Below the pieces are notes generated by a model that ran no database searches, had not been told where the DNA came from, and saw nothing but the letters and a program-made list of their open reading frames with translations. This document shows positions 18,488 to 27,447 of a DNA stretch of 64,000 bases, piece by piece. How positions within the stretch are numbered: position 1 is the first letter of the stretch; each line of letters opens with the position of its first letter. Source of the stretch: Pseudoalteromonas denitrificans DSM 6059 (GTDB lineage: Bacteria; Pseudomonadota; Gammaproteobacteria; Enterobacterales; Alteromonadaceae). The DNA lies in contig NZ_FOLO01000019.1 in assembly GCF_900112265.1 (NCBI RefSeq), forward strand, positions 1 to 64,000, written 5' to 3'. Position numbers and translations under genes: made by a program.

Positions 18488-18514
18488 TAAACGCGGCATT
18501 TGCCGCGTTTTTTA
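18488..18514 (+). terminator. Intrinsic terminator of the cysJIH operon
   Basis: AAACGCGGCA pairs with TGCCGCGTTT in a perfect GC-rich stem with a tiny loop, followed by a T run. It lies about 35 bases after the cysH stop. Confidence 0.93.
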
Positions 18515-18597
18515 TTTCTATAATTTATCCTGATTGGTATTAATAATATAAAAGCGTAAAATATATATTATTAAACTAAACGACTTAGGTTATTTAA

Positions 18598-19044
18598 ATG
18601 AAAACGAAGCCGACTAATAAAGGCCATGATTTTACGAAAAAAAAGAAAGTCTCAATATGGGCCTCACAGTACCCTTATCAAGATATTCCTGAAGCATATT
18701 TTGAAGAAACTTTTAGCCGTAAAAATACAAGAGCAGTTAATGTCTGGTCTGAAAATTTTAAACTATGCTATTTCAATCCTGAAAATATGGAAACCAATGG
18801 TACAATGGAAGGTTTAATTGATATTAAACAAGCTGTCGGAGCATGTTCATTTTCAACATCTTACATTGTAAATTTAATGAGCAAAGCAAAACAAAAAAAA
18901 TTAGAAAATGTCAGTTGGGTCGTTTTATTATTCGAAAATGAATACAGTGTAAAAACAACCAGTGTCGCAAAAGACGAATACCTAACTTTTTTAGGTGCTT
19001 TTACTTACGATAATAGCGCTGACAACCTTTTTGAAGCTGAATAA
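18598..19044 (+). CDS. Imm22-like (DUF4284-type) small protein
   Basis: A 148-residue cytoplasmic protein. The segment VSIWASQYPYQDIPEAYFEE near residues 18-37 and the VVLLFENEY stretch near 118-126 recall Imm22 (DUF4284) immunity-type proteins, which begin VxIWxG and contain a similar hydrophobic strand with acidic residues. Imm22 proteins often neutralise polymorphic toxins, but some family members are stand-alone. No toxin gene is adjacent. It lies alone between the cysH terminator and a convergent transporter. The family call is tentative. Confidence 0.45.
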   Translation: MKTKPTNKGHDFTKKKKVSIWASQYPYQDIPEAYFEETFSRKNTRAVNVWSENFKLCYFNPENMETNGTMEGLIDIKQAVGACSFSTSYIVNLMSKAKQKKLENVSWVVLLFENEYSVKTTSVAKDEYLTFLGAFTYDNSADNLFEAE

Positions 19045-19057
19045 ACTTAATTTTTTT

Positions 19058-19088
19058 CTCACTTTCATTTTTTAAAAACGAAAGTGAG
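19058..19088. other. Hairpin between convergent genes
   Basis: CTCACTTTC at 19058-19066 pairs perfectly with GAAAGTGAG at 19080-19088. No T run follows the stem on either strand, so it may block exonucleases or act as a weak Rho-assisted end rather than a classic terminator. Confidence 0.45.
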
Positions 19089-19153
19089 ATAAACCTTAGA
19101 GGTAAAAAGAAAACGGATGCTTAACTAAAATATTTATATTGCTTACTTTTAAA

Positions 19154-20029
19154 TCAACCAACAACTCTTTTTTGGCTTAATATTCCTTGCACAATACCAG
19201 CTCCAATAATCAAACAACACCCAATTAATTGCATGAAATTTAAAGTTTCATCAAATAGCCACCACGCAAAACAAACTACAGCAACAGGCTCAATATAAGC
19301 AACAGTACCAAAAGTTACTGAAGGTAAGTTCCGTAACGCTTTAACAGCACATAAAATCGCAATAAAACCAGGAATAATACCTATTGCGAGCAGCCAAAAG
19401 CTTTGAGTAATAGAAGGTGTTTCAGGAGATAGGATCAAAAATGGTAACATACATAGCGCACCGCTCAGCAGTTGAACTAATGTACTTTGATAAGGTGTAG
19501 AGTTACTCGGTTTACGGTTAATTAACATAAAAGCACTATATGAAAATAAAGATAAAACACCATACAAAATTCCTAAAGACTCATTTTTTGAGCCTGGAAT
19601 TGATAATGAAAATTGCATCATCATCGCAAAGCCAATAAGTGCTAAAGCAATTGTAAATAAATTAAATATTGTTAATTTTTCTGAAAATATAAAATGAGCG
19701 ATAACAGCACAAAGCAAAGGAGCCAAATATATCAACATGACTGCGTTTGCCATACTTGTATAACTCATGGCTTGAATGTAGCACACCATAAAACTCGCTA
19801 ACATAATACCGTTAGTAATGGTGCGCTTACTTGGCTTATGTAATATTTGACTTTTTTTTTCGGTGCTTAGCATATAAAGTAAAAGGCATATTGCCCCTAA
19901 AAACAATCGGTAAAAGGTAATATGTTCAGCAGGAAAAACAGCAAACTTTGCTAAAACACCAATAGTGCCCATGCAAATAGCAGAAATAATAGCTAGGAAA
20001 ATAAAAGACAAGCTAGACTGTGAATTCAA
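19154..20029 (-). CDS. EamA/DMT-family inner-membrane transporter
   Basis: A 291-residue protein with about ten membrane helices in two five-helix halves, the arrangement of drug/metabolite transporter (EamA) permeases. Typical phrases are ISAICMGTIGVLAKFAVFPAEHITFYRLFLGA in the first helix pair (positions about 14-46) and PVAVVCFAWWLFDETLNFMQLIG near the C-terminus. Such proteins export amino acids, metabolites or drugs; the substrate is unknown. It is transcribed alone, convergent with the Imm22-like gene. Confidence 0.85.
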   Translation of the reverse strand: MNSQSSLSFIFLAIISAICMGTIGVLAKFAVFPAEHITFYRLFLGAICLLLYMLSTEKKSQILHKPSKRTITNGIMLASFMVCYIQAMSYTSMANAVMLIYLAPLLCAVIAHFIFSEKLTIFNLFTIALALIGFAMMMQFSLSIPGSKNESLGILYGVLSLFSYSAFMLINRKPSNSTPYQSTLVQLLSGALCMLPFLILSPETPSITQSFWLLAIGIIPGFIAILCAVKALRNLPSVTFGTVAYIEPVAVVCFAWWLFDETLNFMQLIGCCLIIGAGIVQGILSQKRVVG

Positions 20030-20089
20030 AATAATAAACCCTATAAAATTTTGACGACTCTAACTTTAAGTGACTTATTAGACAAGCAT

Positions 20090-20112
20090 AAAAAAGACGT
20101 ATTTTATACGCC
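20090..20112 (-). terminator. Intrinsic terminator of the repeat lipoprotein gene
   Basis: On the minus strand CGTAT pairs with ATACG around AAA, followed by a run of six T (plus-strand A at 20090-20095). It sits about 25 bases after the stop codon. Confidence 0.7.
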
Positions 20113-20138
20113 ATTACAAATAACTTTAGAAACTTGAT

Positions 20139-21104
20139 TTAGTCTATTTCTAGAGTGCCTATTACATTTTTTACCTTCACTTCTCCGGAACCACTTTCTT
20201 TAATGATCAGCCCCAAGGTATTCACTACTACAATATCTCCAGAGCCATCAGTAATAGTCACTAAGCCTTTAATTTGATTAACACTCAAATTACCAGAACC
20301 ATCATCAATGCTCACGTCACCTTTAGTCTCATTAACCGTTAAATTACCTGAGCCATCAGTGATAGCGACAAAACCACCTACATTGTATATTTCTAAATCA
20401 CCAGATCCATCTTCTATAGTCGCACTACCTTGAATATCCATAATTGATACATTTCCAGACTCATCATTAACGATTAAGTTTCCTTTAGCTTGCTGAATCG
20501 ATAAATCTCCAGAACCATCATCAATATCTAAATTAAGGCCACCTAGAATGCTCAAATTACCAGAGCCATCTTCTACTTTAATATCACCCGTAATATTATT
20601 TAATACCATATTACCTGAACCATCTTCAATCCTGACATTTCTACCGCTATCTAAGGTTAAATTACCAGAACCATCATCTATGGTAATATCAGCATCTAAG
20701 TTATGAATTTCAACATCACCAGATCCATCATTTAGACTTAAATTAAGCTTGGTAGGTATTTCAATAATTAAATCTATACGAGGAGCGTTACCATTATAAA
20801 AACCAACTATTGAATCATGTTTTGCTATAAGGTTAGCTTTTTGACCCTGTCTTTCTAATGTAAGTGTGTAAGGTTTATTATGGTTATATGTTGTTATATC
20901 GGCTTTAATTCTTATTTGTGAAACCCCATCAATACCTATTAATTTCAAATCGCCCGATCCAGTATTGGCAACTAATTGCGTCAAGCCTTGTGCATTTAAA
21001 AGCAAAGTTTGTTGCTCCGAAATATCAGCAACATTGGGAGAAATATGAACAACACAGCCAGATAAAAATAAAGTAACACAAAGAGGGACCAATGACTTCA
21101 GCAT
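20139..21104 (-). CDS. Lipoprotein with eleven 18-residue DGSG repeats (beta-solenoid)
   Basis: A 321-residue lipoprotein; the signal peptide ends in the lipobox LSGC, acylated Cys near residue 17. Residues about 17-130 resemble the entry region of DUF4097/DUF2807-type proteins. From about 125 to the end the sequence is a tandem array of roughly eleven units of 17-18 residues of the form xDGSGxLxVxxxxGxVxI. Alternating hydrophobic positions imply one beta-helix rung per unit. Sites vary at the first position (N, D, E, T), and one unit is DESG. Related proteins are cell-surface or periplasmic, with adhesin-like or envelope roles. AAGGAAT precedes the ATG. The exact function is unknown. Confidence 0.75.
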   Translation of the reverse strand: MLKSLVPLCVTLFLSGCVVHISPNVADISEQQTLLLNAQGLTQLVANTGSGDLKLIGIDGVSQIRIKADITTYNHNKPYTLTLERQGQKANLIAKHDSIVGFYNGNAPRIDLIIEIPTKLNLSLNDGSGDVEIHNLDADITIDDGSGNLTLDSGRNVRIEDGSGNMVLNNITGDIKVEDGSGNLSILGGLNLDIDDGSGDLSIQQAKGNLIVNDESGNVSIMDIQGSATIEDGSGDLEIYNVGGFVAITDGSGNLTVNETKGDVSIDDGSGNLSVNQIKGLVTITDGSGDIVVVNTLGLIIKESGSGEVKVKNVIGTLEID

Positions 21105-21263
21105 TATAATTCCTTAGAAAACATTTTGATTAATATATTCAAACTAGTCTTTTTGAATTGAGCCAATCAAGACAAATTTCACGCCAAAAGCATACCATTG
21201 ATTTACAAATAATTTGTATTTAAATCAAGTTAGTTAAATATCAAAGGTTTAATGAATAAAAAA

Positions 21264-21932
21264 TTACATTTTCGCAATCGCTAAATAACTATTAAGTTGT
21301 TTGTTGTTCAAATGTTTTGGGCTTATCTGATCAACAATATTTAAAGCATTGGAAACACTGTTAAAGCTCTGTTGATCTGATTCAGATAACTGCTTAAACT
21401 CTTCTGAAGTTAAATATTTATCAAATTCTTTCATTGTTTGGTCTAATATTTTATTAAAATTTTCATCTTCTTTAGCACGATTTACGTTTTTTAAAATGTA
21501 TTGTGCATTACCTAAACTCGACGTTAAACTTTCATCAAGTGATTCAGCAGCTTCTGACTTTGAAAAGTCAGTTAAAAAAGAAGATAGCTTTTGACTTTTG
21601 CCTTGCTCACTTTCTGGCCTATTACTTACACCAGCATTAAACTTTGAATACTGATTATTATCAATTAAACCATACTCATAAACACGCTCAACTAATTTAT
21701 TTACATCCAGTTGCGTTAAATCTTTACCCGAGAAAAATTCACTCGTAATGGCAGCCAACTTCTGTGAACGAGATGACAAAATAATATCACCACCAGCTGA
21801 TGCGACTGCTTTTTGATCTTCATTATTTTTATTAGCACCAACACCCTGAGACTGGGTGGTTTTTTGATTTTTTACGGAGTTATTAGAAAAATCATTTGAT
21901 TGACTATACCCATTTACTTGATTAACTGACAT
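21264..21932 (-). CDS. Hypothetical cytoplasmic protein with disordered N-terminus
   Basis: A 222-residue protein that is not recognised. The start is placed at MSVNQVNGY; the 32 codons upstream are non-coding in character. Residues 1-50 are rich in Asn, Gln and Ser and probably disordered. From about 55 there is an alpha-helical region with LSSRSQKLAAITSEFFSGKD and KLVERVYEYGLI. This resembles helical proteins that occur beside motility or secretion genes in marine gammaproteobacteria, but no motif proves it. No signal peptide. It stands alone on its strand. Confidence 0.5.
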   Translation of the reverse strand: MSVNQVNGYSQSNDFSNNSVKNQKTTQSQGVGANKNNEDQKAVASAGGDIILSSRSQKLAAITSEFFSGKDLTQLDVNKLVERVYEYGLIDNNQYSKFNAGVSNRPESEQGKSQKLSSFLTDFSKSEAAESLDESLTSSLGNAQYILKNVNRAKEDENFNKILDQTMKEFDKYLTSEEFKQLSESDQQSFNSVSNALNIVDQISPKHLNNKQLNSYLAIAKM

Positions 21933-22125
21933 GTGCTTATTTTTTGACGTGTAGACTAGATATGAATATAAAGCAATTTTAGTACCAAAAAAATAGGTAT
22001 GAAAAAGCCGAAGCTCGCACTTCGGCAATTTAATAAACTAATTGGTCCCTGTTAAACGCCTTCACTTAAAACTTTCATTAAGCAGGAGTCAAACAGAATA
22101 CTAATTACATAATATGAATGAGATT

Positions 22126-23871
22126 TTAGTTTACTTCGCTATCCATAGTACTGTTAAATTCGATACCGTTATTGGTGTAATCCATTAAAAAATGAATTCT
22201 CATATCTGTATTTTTTAAACTCTCTAATTCAGAAGGAAGCTCTTGACCAGCCATAGCGGCAACATCAAATAAAGGAGTGAAAAACTTTTTATAATCTAAA
22301 CTGAAACTATTTACACCATTATTAACGAGTGACTGTTTGATCAAGCTCTGACTTACTTCTAGTGCTTTATTGCCACTCAACAGTACAATATTGTCGCCTT
22401 TAACTGCGAGTTCTAAATTAACACCAAACTCAGTTAATATAGGAAGATATTCATTTAAGGCAACAGATGTACCATCAGCTTCTAATTTCAAATTTGAAAA
22501 TGGAGGATAAAATGCTTTAATACTATTAAAAAATGAGATCGGGTTTTTAACTGAAAAAGTCATTAATGCATCAAGCGTTTTTAATTCAGGTTTATTATTT
22601 TCAGTACTCAGTTCAAAATCAAACAAAGACACACTCAACCCTTTAACATCTGTAGCCATGCCAGTCACCATAGCAGTCATCATAGGGCTATTTTTAGCCA
22701 CTTCAGCTTGCATTTCTACTAAAGGAGTACACTGATATTTTGTTTGTGTAAAATCGTTCCACAACGTTGTTAATACAGGCGTAACCTTGGCAACATCAAG
22801 GCCTAAACCAAAACTCATTATTTTATCTTTTGCTGAATGTAAATGCTCAGGTAAAAAGCCTCGTAACCCGGATAATACCTGCATTAGCTCTGTATTTTCA
22901 CTTTCAATGATCATCGACGCTTTAAGATTAAGTGATGACTGAGATACATTAAACGCTTTGGTGCCAAAAACGGTTCTAGGCCAATTATTAACTATTGTAG
23001 ATAAATCATCCTGACATGCTTTATCACGAAATACATCTAATGTATTTGTATCCGTTTTAGTATTAGCCAGTGTCAACATTTTATTAAACATTTGACTAAA
23101 TTGATTATTATCTTTATTTGTTAAACCATTAACCAGTGCGACATGATTAAAAAACCCTAAATAAGCAGAATCAAAACCATATTTTGTGACCATCTTGTTC
23201 AATAAGTGTGTATTTTCTAAAGAACTCTCAGGCTTATTAATCGCTAAGGCTAATTCCAGCTGCTTTTGATCGTTAACCGGAGTATTAAATGTGACTGTTG
23301 CCCAGCCATTATTAACTGCTGCTGTTAACTCAATGACCTGATTATCTTCTTCATATAATGTATAACTTTTATATTCGATCCCAGAGCTTGTATTCACTTT
23401 TACTTTAATGCCCGATGCTTTTTGTGCTTTATCTAACATAGCCCATAGCGCTTCAGGTTTACTAATTTCATAGCGCATGACAGGTAACAAACCAACAGTA
23501 TAAAATAAGCTACTAAAGCTATCTTCTACACCATAGTTTTGCATTAATAAATCAGGTGAGTTTATCGTATCTCTATAAGTTTCCAGTAAACTAACAAGAA
23601 ACTTTTGACCTGAATGCTCCCCTGTAGAAAGCTCAGTTACGATAGAGTCTAGTTGCTGGTGATTTGCTTCATTTTTTGAAAATAATGTTATATATTTTTT
23701 AAGTGGGAAAGGTTTTAACTGCCCTGAGAAGAACAAAGTTTCAGCCGGAACATATGATAAAGCAGGTGACTCTAATGATTGCACATTAGACACACTGCTA
23801 TCTTGTTTATTATATAGATACGCAGTGCCTGCAGCTGCGATTGCAGCGACCGCTATTAATACTTTTTTCAC
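22126..23871 (-). CDS. Large periplasmic hypothetical protein, DUF3352-like layout
   Basis: A 581-residue protein anchored or secreted by a hydrophobic N-terminus (MKKVLIAVAAIAAAGTAYLY). The body has a mixed alpha/beta pattern, beginning LSYVPAETLFFSGQLKPFPLKKYI. This phrase recurs in DUF3352-type proteins, which open with a 'p-ad-a-f-g' segment after an N-terminal anchor. The LSVSLFDFEL and SFSLDYKKFFTPLF regions may be repeat-like halves. No catalytic motif was seen. Probably envelope-associated; function unknown. Confidence 0.5.
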   Translation of the reverse strand: MKKVLIAVAAIAAAGTAYLYNKQDSSVSNVQSLESPALSYVPAETLFFSGQLKPFPLKKYITLFSKNEANHQQLDSIVTELSTGEHSGQKFLVSLLETYRDTINSPDLLMQNYGVEDSFSSLFYTVGLLPVMRYEISKPEALWAMLDKAQKASGIKVKVNTSSGIEYKSYTLYEEDNQVIELTAAVNNGWATVTFNTPVNDQKQLELALAINKPESSLENTHLLNKMVTKYGFDSAYLGFFNHVALVNGLTNKDNNQFSQMFNKMLTLANTKTDTNTLDVFRDKACQDDLSTIVNNWPRTVFGTKAFNVSQSSLNLKASMIIESENTELMQVLSGLRGFLPEHLHSAKDKIMSFGLGLDVAKVTPVLTTLWNDFTQTKYQCTPLVEMQAEVAKNSPMMTAMVTGMATDVKGLSVSLFDFELSTENNKPELKTLDALMTFSVKNPISFFNSIKAFYPPFSNLKLEADGTSVALNEYLPILTEFGVNLELAVKGDNIVLLSGNKALEVSQSLIKQSLVNNGVNSFSLDYKKFFTPLFDVAAMAGQELPSELESLKNTDMRIHFLMDYTNNGIEFNSTMDSEVN

Positions 23872-23950
23872 TTTTGAAACTCCATTTATATAAATTTATT
23901 TTTAAAACATAACTAACCTATTAAAAATAGTAACATTAACTTATCTACCG

Positions 23951-26110
23951 CTAAAGACTACCTTTAACATATGCCAAATATCCAACCAAACTTTCCTGCC
24001 ATAGCTCACTAATATGTTCAAATTCTGTTTCTGTCGGTTTTTTATCTAATAACTTTCTTTCTACTTTTTTTAGTGCCATGCCATATAAATTAAACCCGAG
24101 CTGTAACGCAGTACTAGCTTGTCTATGTATAATTTTGATACTTTGCTCTGTATCAGTATTCAACAACTCCTGGCATCGATTTAACTTGCTCCTTGCAGAT
24201 AATACAAACTCATTATAAATAGATGACAGTTCATCTTCGGTAAAAGAGTTCTCGAGTGTCTTGGCCGCAGTTTCATCATATAAAACAGGTGTTAATTCAG
24301 TAACTAATGAAGGCGCTTGTGTATTTTGAGAGTTTAGTAAGGCTTGCCTTAATTTTTCTAGCTTTATCGGTTTACCTACAATATCTTTAATACCCAATGA
24401 TAAATATTCTTTAATTTCATCTGGGCTTAAACTCGCAGTAAATGCCAATATTGGAGTTCTCTGATTTTTATGCTTAAGCAGTTTTAACTTTTTAAGTACT
24501 TCAGGGCCATTAAAGTCGGGTAAATTCATATCAAGCAATACTAAGTCAAATTGATGTTTTTGCATCATATCAATTGCCGATTGCCCATTATCAGCCAGTT
24601 TTACTTTATGCTCATCCATTGCCATGAACTCAATTGCTATCTTTTGATTAAGCGGTAAATCTTCAACCAATAAAATATTCAACCCAGTTAAGTACTCTGA
24701 GGATTGATGGCGTTGCTCCACTAAACTTAATTCACCTAAACCTAAAGTAATATCAAAACTAAAAATACTGCCTTTACCCAATTCACTGCTAATATTTAAC
24801 TGACTTTTTAATTTATCAAGGATGCGGCTACTAATAGCTAAACCTAACCCAGTCCCCCCTTTGATTTTTCCTGCCGAACTTTGTACATAAGGTTCAGTTA
24901 AATATTCTATCTCATCATTTTCAATGCCAGGCCCAGTATCTTCAACAGCAAAACGTAAACTGTGCTCTAAAGCTGTCGAACCTATTAAATCAACTTGAAT
25001 TTTAATTTTACCTCTATCGGTAAACTTAATGGCATTACCCACTAAATTTATTAATACTTGTCTTATCTTTTGCTGATCACAGTAATAACAAGCTTGATCA
25101 GGTAAATTAAAATTCAATTCAAATTTGATATTTTTTTGCTCTGCTAATGGGCTTAATAATAAACATAAATTTTCTAACCAAGGCTTAAGTTCTATATCTT
25201 CTTCGTATAGAGGCCCTGTACTTTGGTCTAAACTTGCGTAATCTAATACTTTATCTATCAATAAGTTTAGCGACTCAGCCGAATTTATAATGGCTTCACA
25301 ATAAGGTTTATCTCTTGGGTCATTTGATTGATTCATAACCAATTGTGCACTGCCTAAAATACCATTAAGCGGCGTTCTAATTTCATGACTCATAGTAGAT
25401 AAAAATAGCCCCCTTAGCTCTGAATCTTTTTGCGCTTTTTCAGTCATGTTTTTTAAGTGTAAAGCACGCCTTTCATTACATAAAACCGCTATACCCGTTG
25501 CAATTAACATTGGAGATAAGATACCGGCCATAAAAATAGGTAAACTAAAAAATAGGTTTTGTGTGATTTCGTTACTATTAACATCAAATAATAAAAATGC
25601 TCTTAATGAAAAAACAGCCAACAATAAAGCAGAATTACATAAATAAATATAACTACCATTTGGGTATGTGTTTAAACCAATTTTAATAAACAAGTAACTT
25701 AAAAATAATGCTTCTATAATACGATGAAGGTCAACGATAAGAATGCGATTATGGAGATTAACATCACCATAAAGAAACCACCAAAATGCAATAATTAACC
25801 ATGTCGTGACAGCAATAAAAATATTAAAAGAAATATGCTTAAAATCAAGAAATTTACATAAGGCATACGCTTGTAATAAAGAGGCGATAAAAAGCATACT
25901 TGTGCATATACCAGATCCAAGGCTCACCCCTGAAGGTAAAGACTTCAGAATAAAGAAACATGATAAAGCAACAAATATAACAACAGGGTAAAAAACATAA
26001 AGTAAAGTACCTGGTATTGATTTATTAGCCCGCCAAGTTAAAAAATTAAGGAAGCTCATAAGCACAGTGACACTAATGCTGGTATAAAAAACAGTATTTA
26101 AATCTAACAT
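23951..26110 (-). CDS. Hybrid histidine kinase with 7-helix membrane sensor, REC and HPt
   Basis: A 719-residue hybrid kinase. Residues 1-215 form about seven membrane helices with almost no loops, a sensor of the 7TM/MASE type. HisKA follows (STMSHEIRTPLNGILG, His near 242). The HATPase domain contains QVLINLVGNAIKFTD, DTGPGI and GTGLGLAISSRIL. A receiver lies at about 475-590 (LVEDLPLNQK, phosphoacceptor Asp near 526 in LVLLDMNLPDF, and a C-terminal GKPIKLEKL). An HPt domain sits at the end, with its His near 662 in IIHRQAST. This is the BarA/ArcB/TorS phosphorelay layout. The output regulator is not adjacent. The stimulus is probably sensed within the membrane. Confidence 0.9.
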   Translation of the reverse strand: MLDLNTVFYTSISVTVLMSFLNFLTWRANKSIPGTLLYVFYPVVIFVALSCFFILKSLPSGVSLGSGICTSMLFIASLLQAYALCKFLDFKHISFNIFIAVTTWLIIAFWWFLYGDVNLHNRILIVDLHRIIEALFLSYLFIKIGLNTYPNGSYIYLCNSALLLAVFSLRAFLLFDVNSNEITQNLFFSLPIFMAGILSPMLIATGIAVLCNERRALHLKNMTEKAQKDSELRGLFLSTMSHEIRTPLNGILGSAQLVMNQSNDPRDKPYCEAIINSAESLNLLIDKVLDYASLDQSTGPLYEEDIELKPWLENLCLLLSPLAEQKNIKFELNFNLPDQACYYCDQQKIRQVLINLVGNAIKFTDRGKIKIQVDLIGSTALEHSLRFAVEDTGPGIENDEIEYLTEPYVQSSAGKIKGGTGLGLAISSRILDKLKSQLNISSELGKGSIFSFDITLGLGELSLVEQRHQSSEYLTGLNILLVEDLPLNQKIAIEFMAMDEHKVKLADNGQSAIDMMQKHQFDLVLLDMNLPDFNGPEVLKKLKLLKHKNQRTPILAFTASLSPDEIKEYLSLGIKDIVGKPIKLEKLRQALLNSQNTQAPSLVTELTPVLYDETAAKTLENSFTEDELSSIYNEFVLSARSKLNRCQELLNTDTEQSIKIIHRQASTALQLGFNLYGMALKKVERKLLDKKPTETEFEHISELWQESLVGYLAYVKGSL

Positions 26111-26322
26111 TTGTTGCCCTTCATAGAGTTACCTTCTTTCTCACTAATGCCACTCAAAATAAGATTAAAAACAAAAAAATCATGTAATTTCAAAGGTGAT
26201 AATACGTAAACAAAATTTTAAAAACATCATTTTATTTATTGTACTTGAGAATAAATAAATTTACTTACCCAACATTTTAGGTATGGTAGCTAAGCATTTA
26301 ACATTAGCCTTTAAGGGATTTT

Positions 26323-27177
26323 ATGAAACTTTCTCCTTCCGTTAGCATTCAACAAACTGAAACAGGTTTAGAGTATATATCCATAAATTCCAATCTCTGT
26401 GGTGCTAAGATATTTTTACAAGGAGCACAAATAACTCAGTTCATCCCTAAAAATCAAAAACCTTTAATTTGGGTTTCTCAAGATGAAGACTATAGTGAAG
26501 GCAAAAGCATTAGAGGTGGCATTCCAATTTGTTGGCCATGGTTTGGTTTACATGAAAAACAAGGCTGGCCAATTCATGGCGTTGCCAGAACACAAATTTG
26601 GCGTGCTGAAGAAGTTAATGAATTAGATGACTATATTGAAATTATTCTTTCATTACCTATGAACCAGATTGACAAAAATTACTGGCCGCACAAAACAGCG
26701 CTAAAAGTGACTTTTCGATTATCAACTAGTTTAAGTGTCTATCTTACAAACACCAACTTAGGTAATGCTGAAATATCTTTTACGCAAGCATTACATACTT
26801 ACTTTCCAACTCCAGATATTAAAAGTACTCACGTTGATGGTCTACAAGGAGCGCAATACATAGAGTTTGGCCAAGGGCCTTTTAAACAAAATGATATCGT
26901 AAGCTTTGAGCGAGAAACTGATATGGTTTATAACAACGCCTCTCAAATTCAAAACATCATTACGCAAGATGGTACGATTAATGTCACAAGAGAAAATTCA
27001 ACTTCCTGTGTTTTATGGAATCCTTGGATAGAAAAATCAAAACGTTTAAGTAATTTCAGCGATGACGAATATCAAAAAATGCTATGTTTAGAAGCTGCAA
27101 ATGTAAAAGAAGACACTATCACCTTGTCACCAGGAGAGAGTCATACCTTAGCAACAATAATAAAATGGCATAATTAA
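26323..27177 (+). CDS. D-hexose-6-phosphate mutarotase (YeaD-type aldose 1-epimerase)
   Basis: A 284-residue galactose-mutarotase-fold enzyme of the YeaD/hexose-6-phosphate epimerase group, interconverting alpha and beta anomers of sugar phosphates. Characteristic features are GAQITQFIPKNQKPLIWVSQ near residues 33-52, SIRGGIPICWPWFG near 63-76, HGVART near 84-89, and the catalytic Glu in LCLEAANV near 262. A His in ALHTYF and the WNPW block are also typical. Length matches E. coli YeaD (294). No neighbours from the same pathway. Confidence 0.9.
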   Translation: MKLSPSVSIQQTETGLEYISINSNLCGAKIFLQGAQITQFIPKNQKPLIWVSQDEDYSEGKSIRGGIPICWPWFGLHEKQGWPIHGVARTQIWRAEEVNELDDYIEIILSLPMNQIDKNYWPHKTALKVTFRLSTSLSVYLTNTNLGNAEISFTQALHTYFPTPDIKSTHVDGLQGAQYIEFGQGPFKQNDIVSFERETDMVYNNASQIQNIITQDGTINVTRENSTSCVLWNPWIEKSKRLSNFSDDEYQKMLCLEAANVKEDTITLSPGESHTLATIIKWHN

Positions 27178-27447
27178 CCTTTCTTTATCTGTTTATAAGT
27201 TTGGATGTTTATAAAGTTAAAGCATCCAAATAACATCCCTTGTCAATACAACCCCTTAGCAATCTCTATCAATTATGTAATCATCCTATTGATTTCTTAA
27301 GATTTAAGAAATTTATACACCTTAAAACTTTAAAATTTAAATCCGGATCAGATGAAAAGAGCACAAAATAAATTATTTTAACAGCCGAGTTAAAGACTAT
27401 TTCGGCTGTAAAAAACAACTTATATAGATTTTAAGTTAATTTACATT

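Noticed and set aside
20139..21104. Possible RTX (GGxGxDxUx) toxin-like calcium repeats
   Set aside because: The repeat is 18 residues with DGSG, not the nine-residue RTX consensus, and the protein has a lipoprotein signal rather than a type I secretion tail.
20139..21104. Tandem 54-base repeats considered as a CRISPR array or DNA satellite
   Set aside because: Units diverge at DNA level, keep the reading frame and have no spacers; they encode protein repeats. No CRISPR array was seen anywhere in the window.
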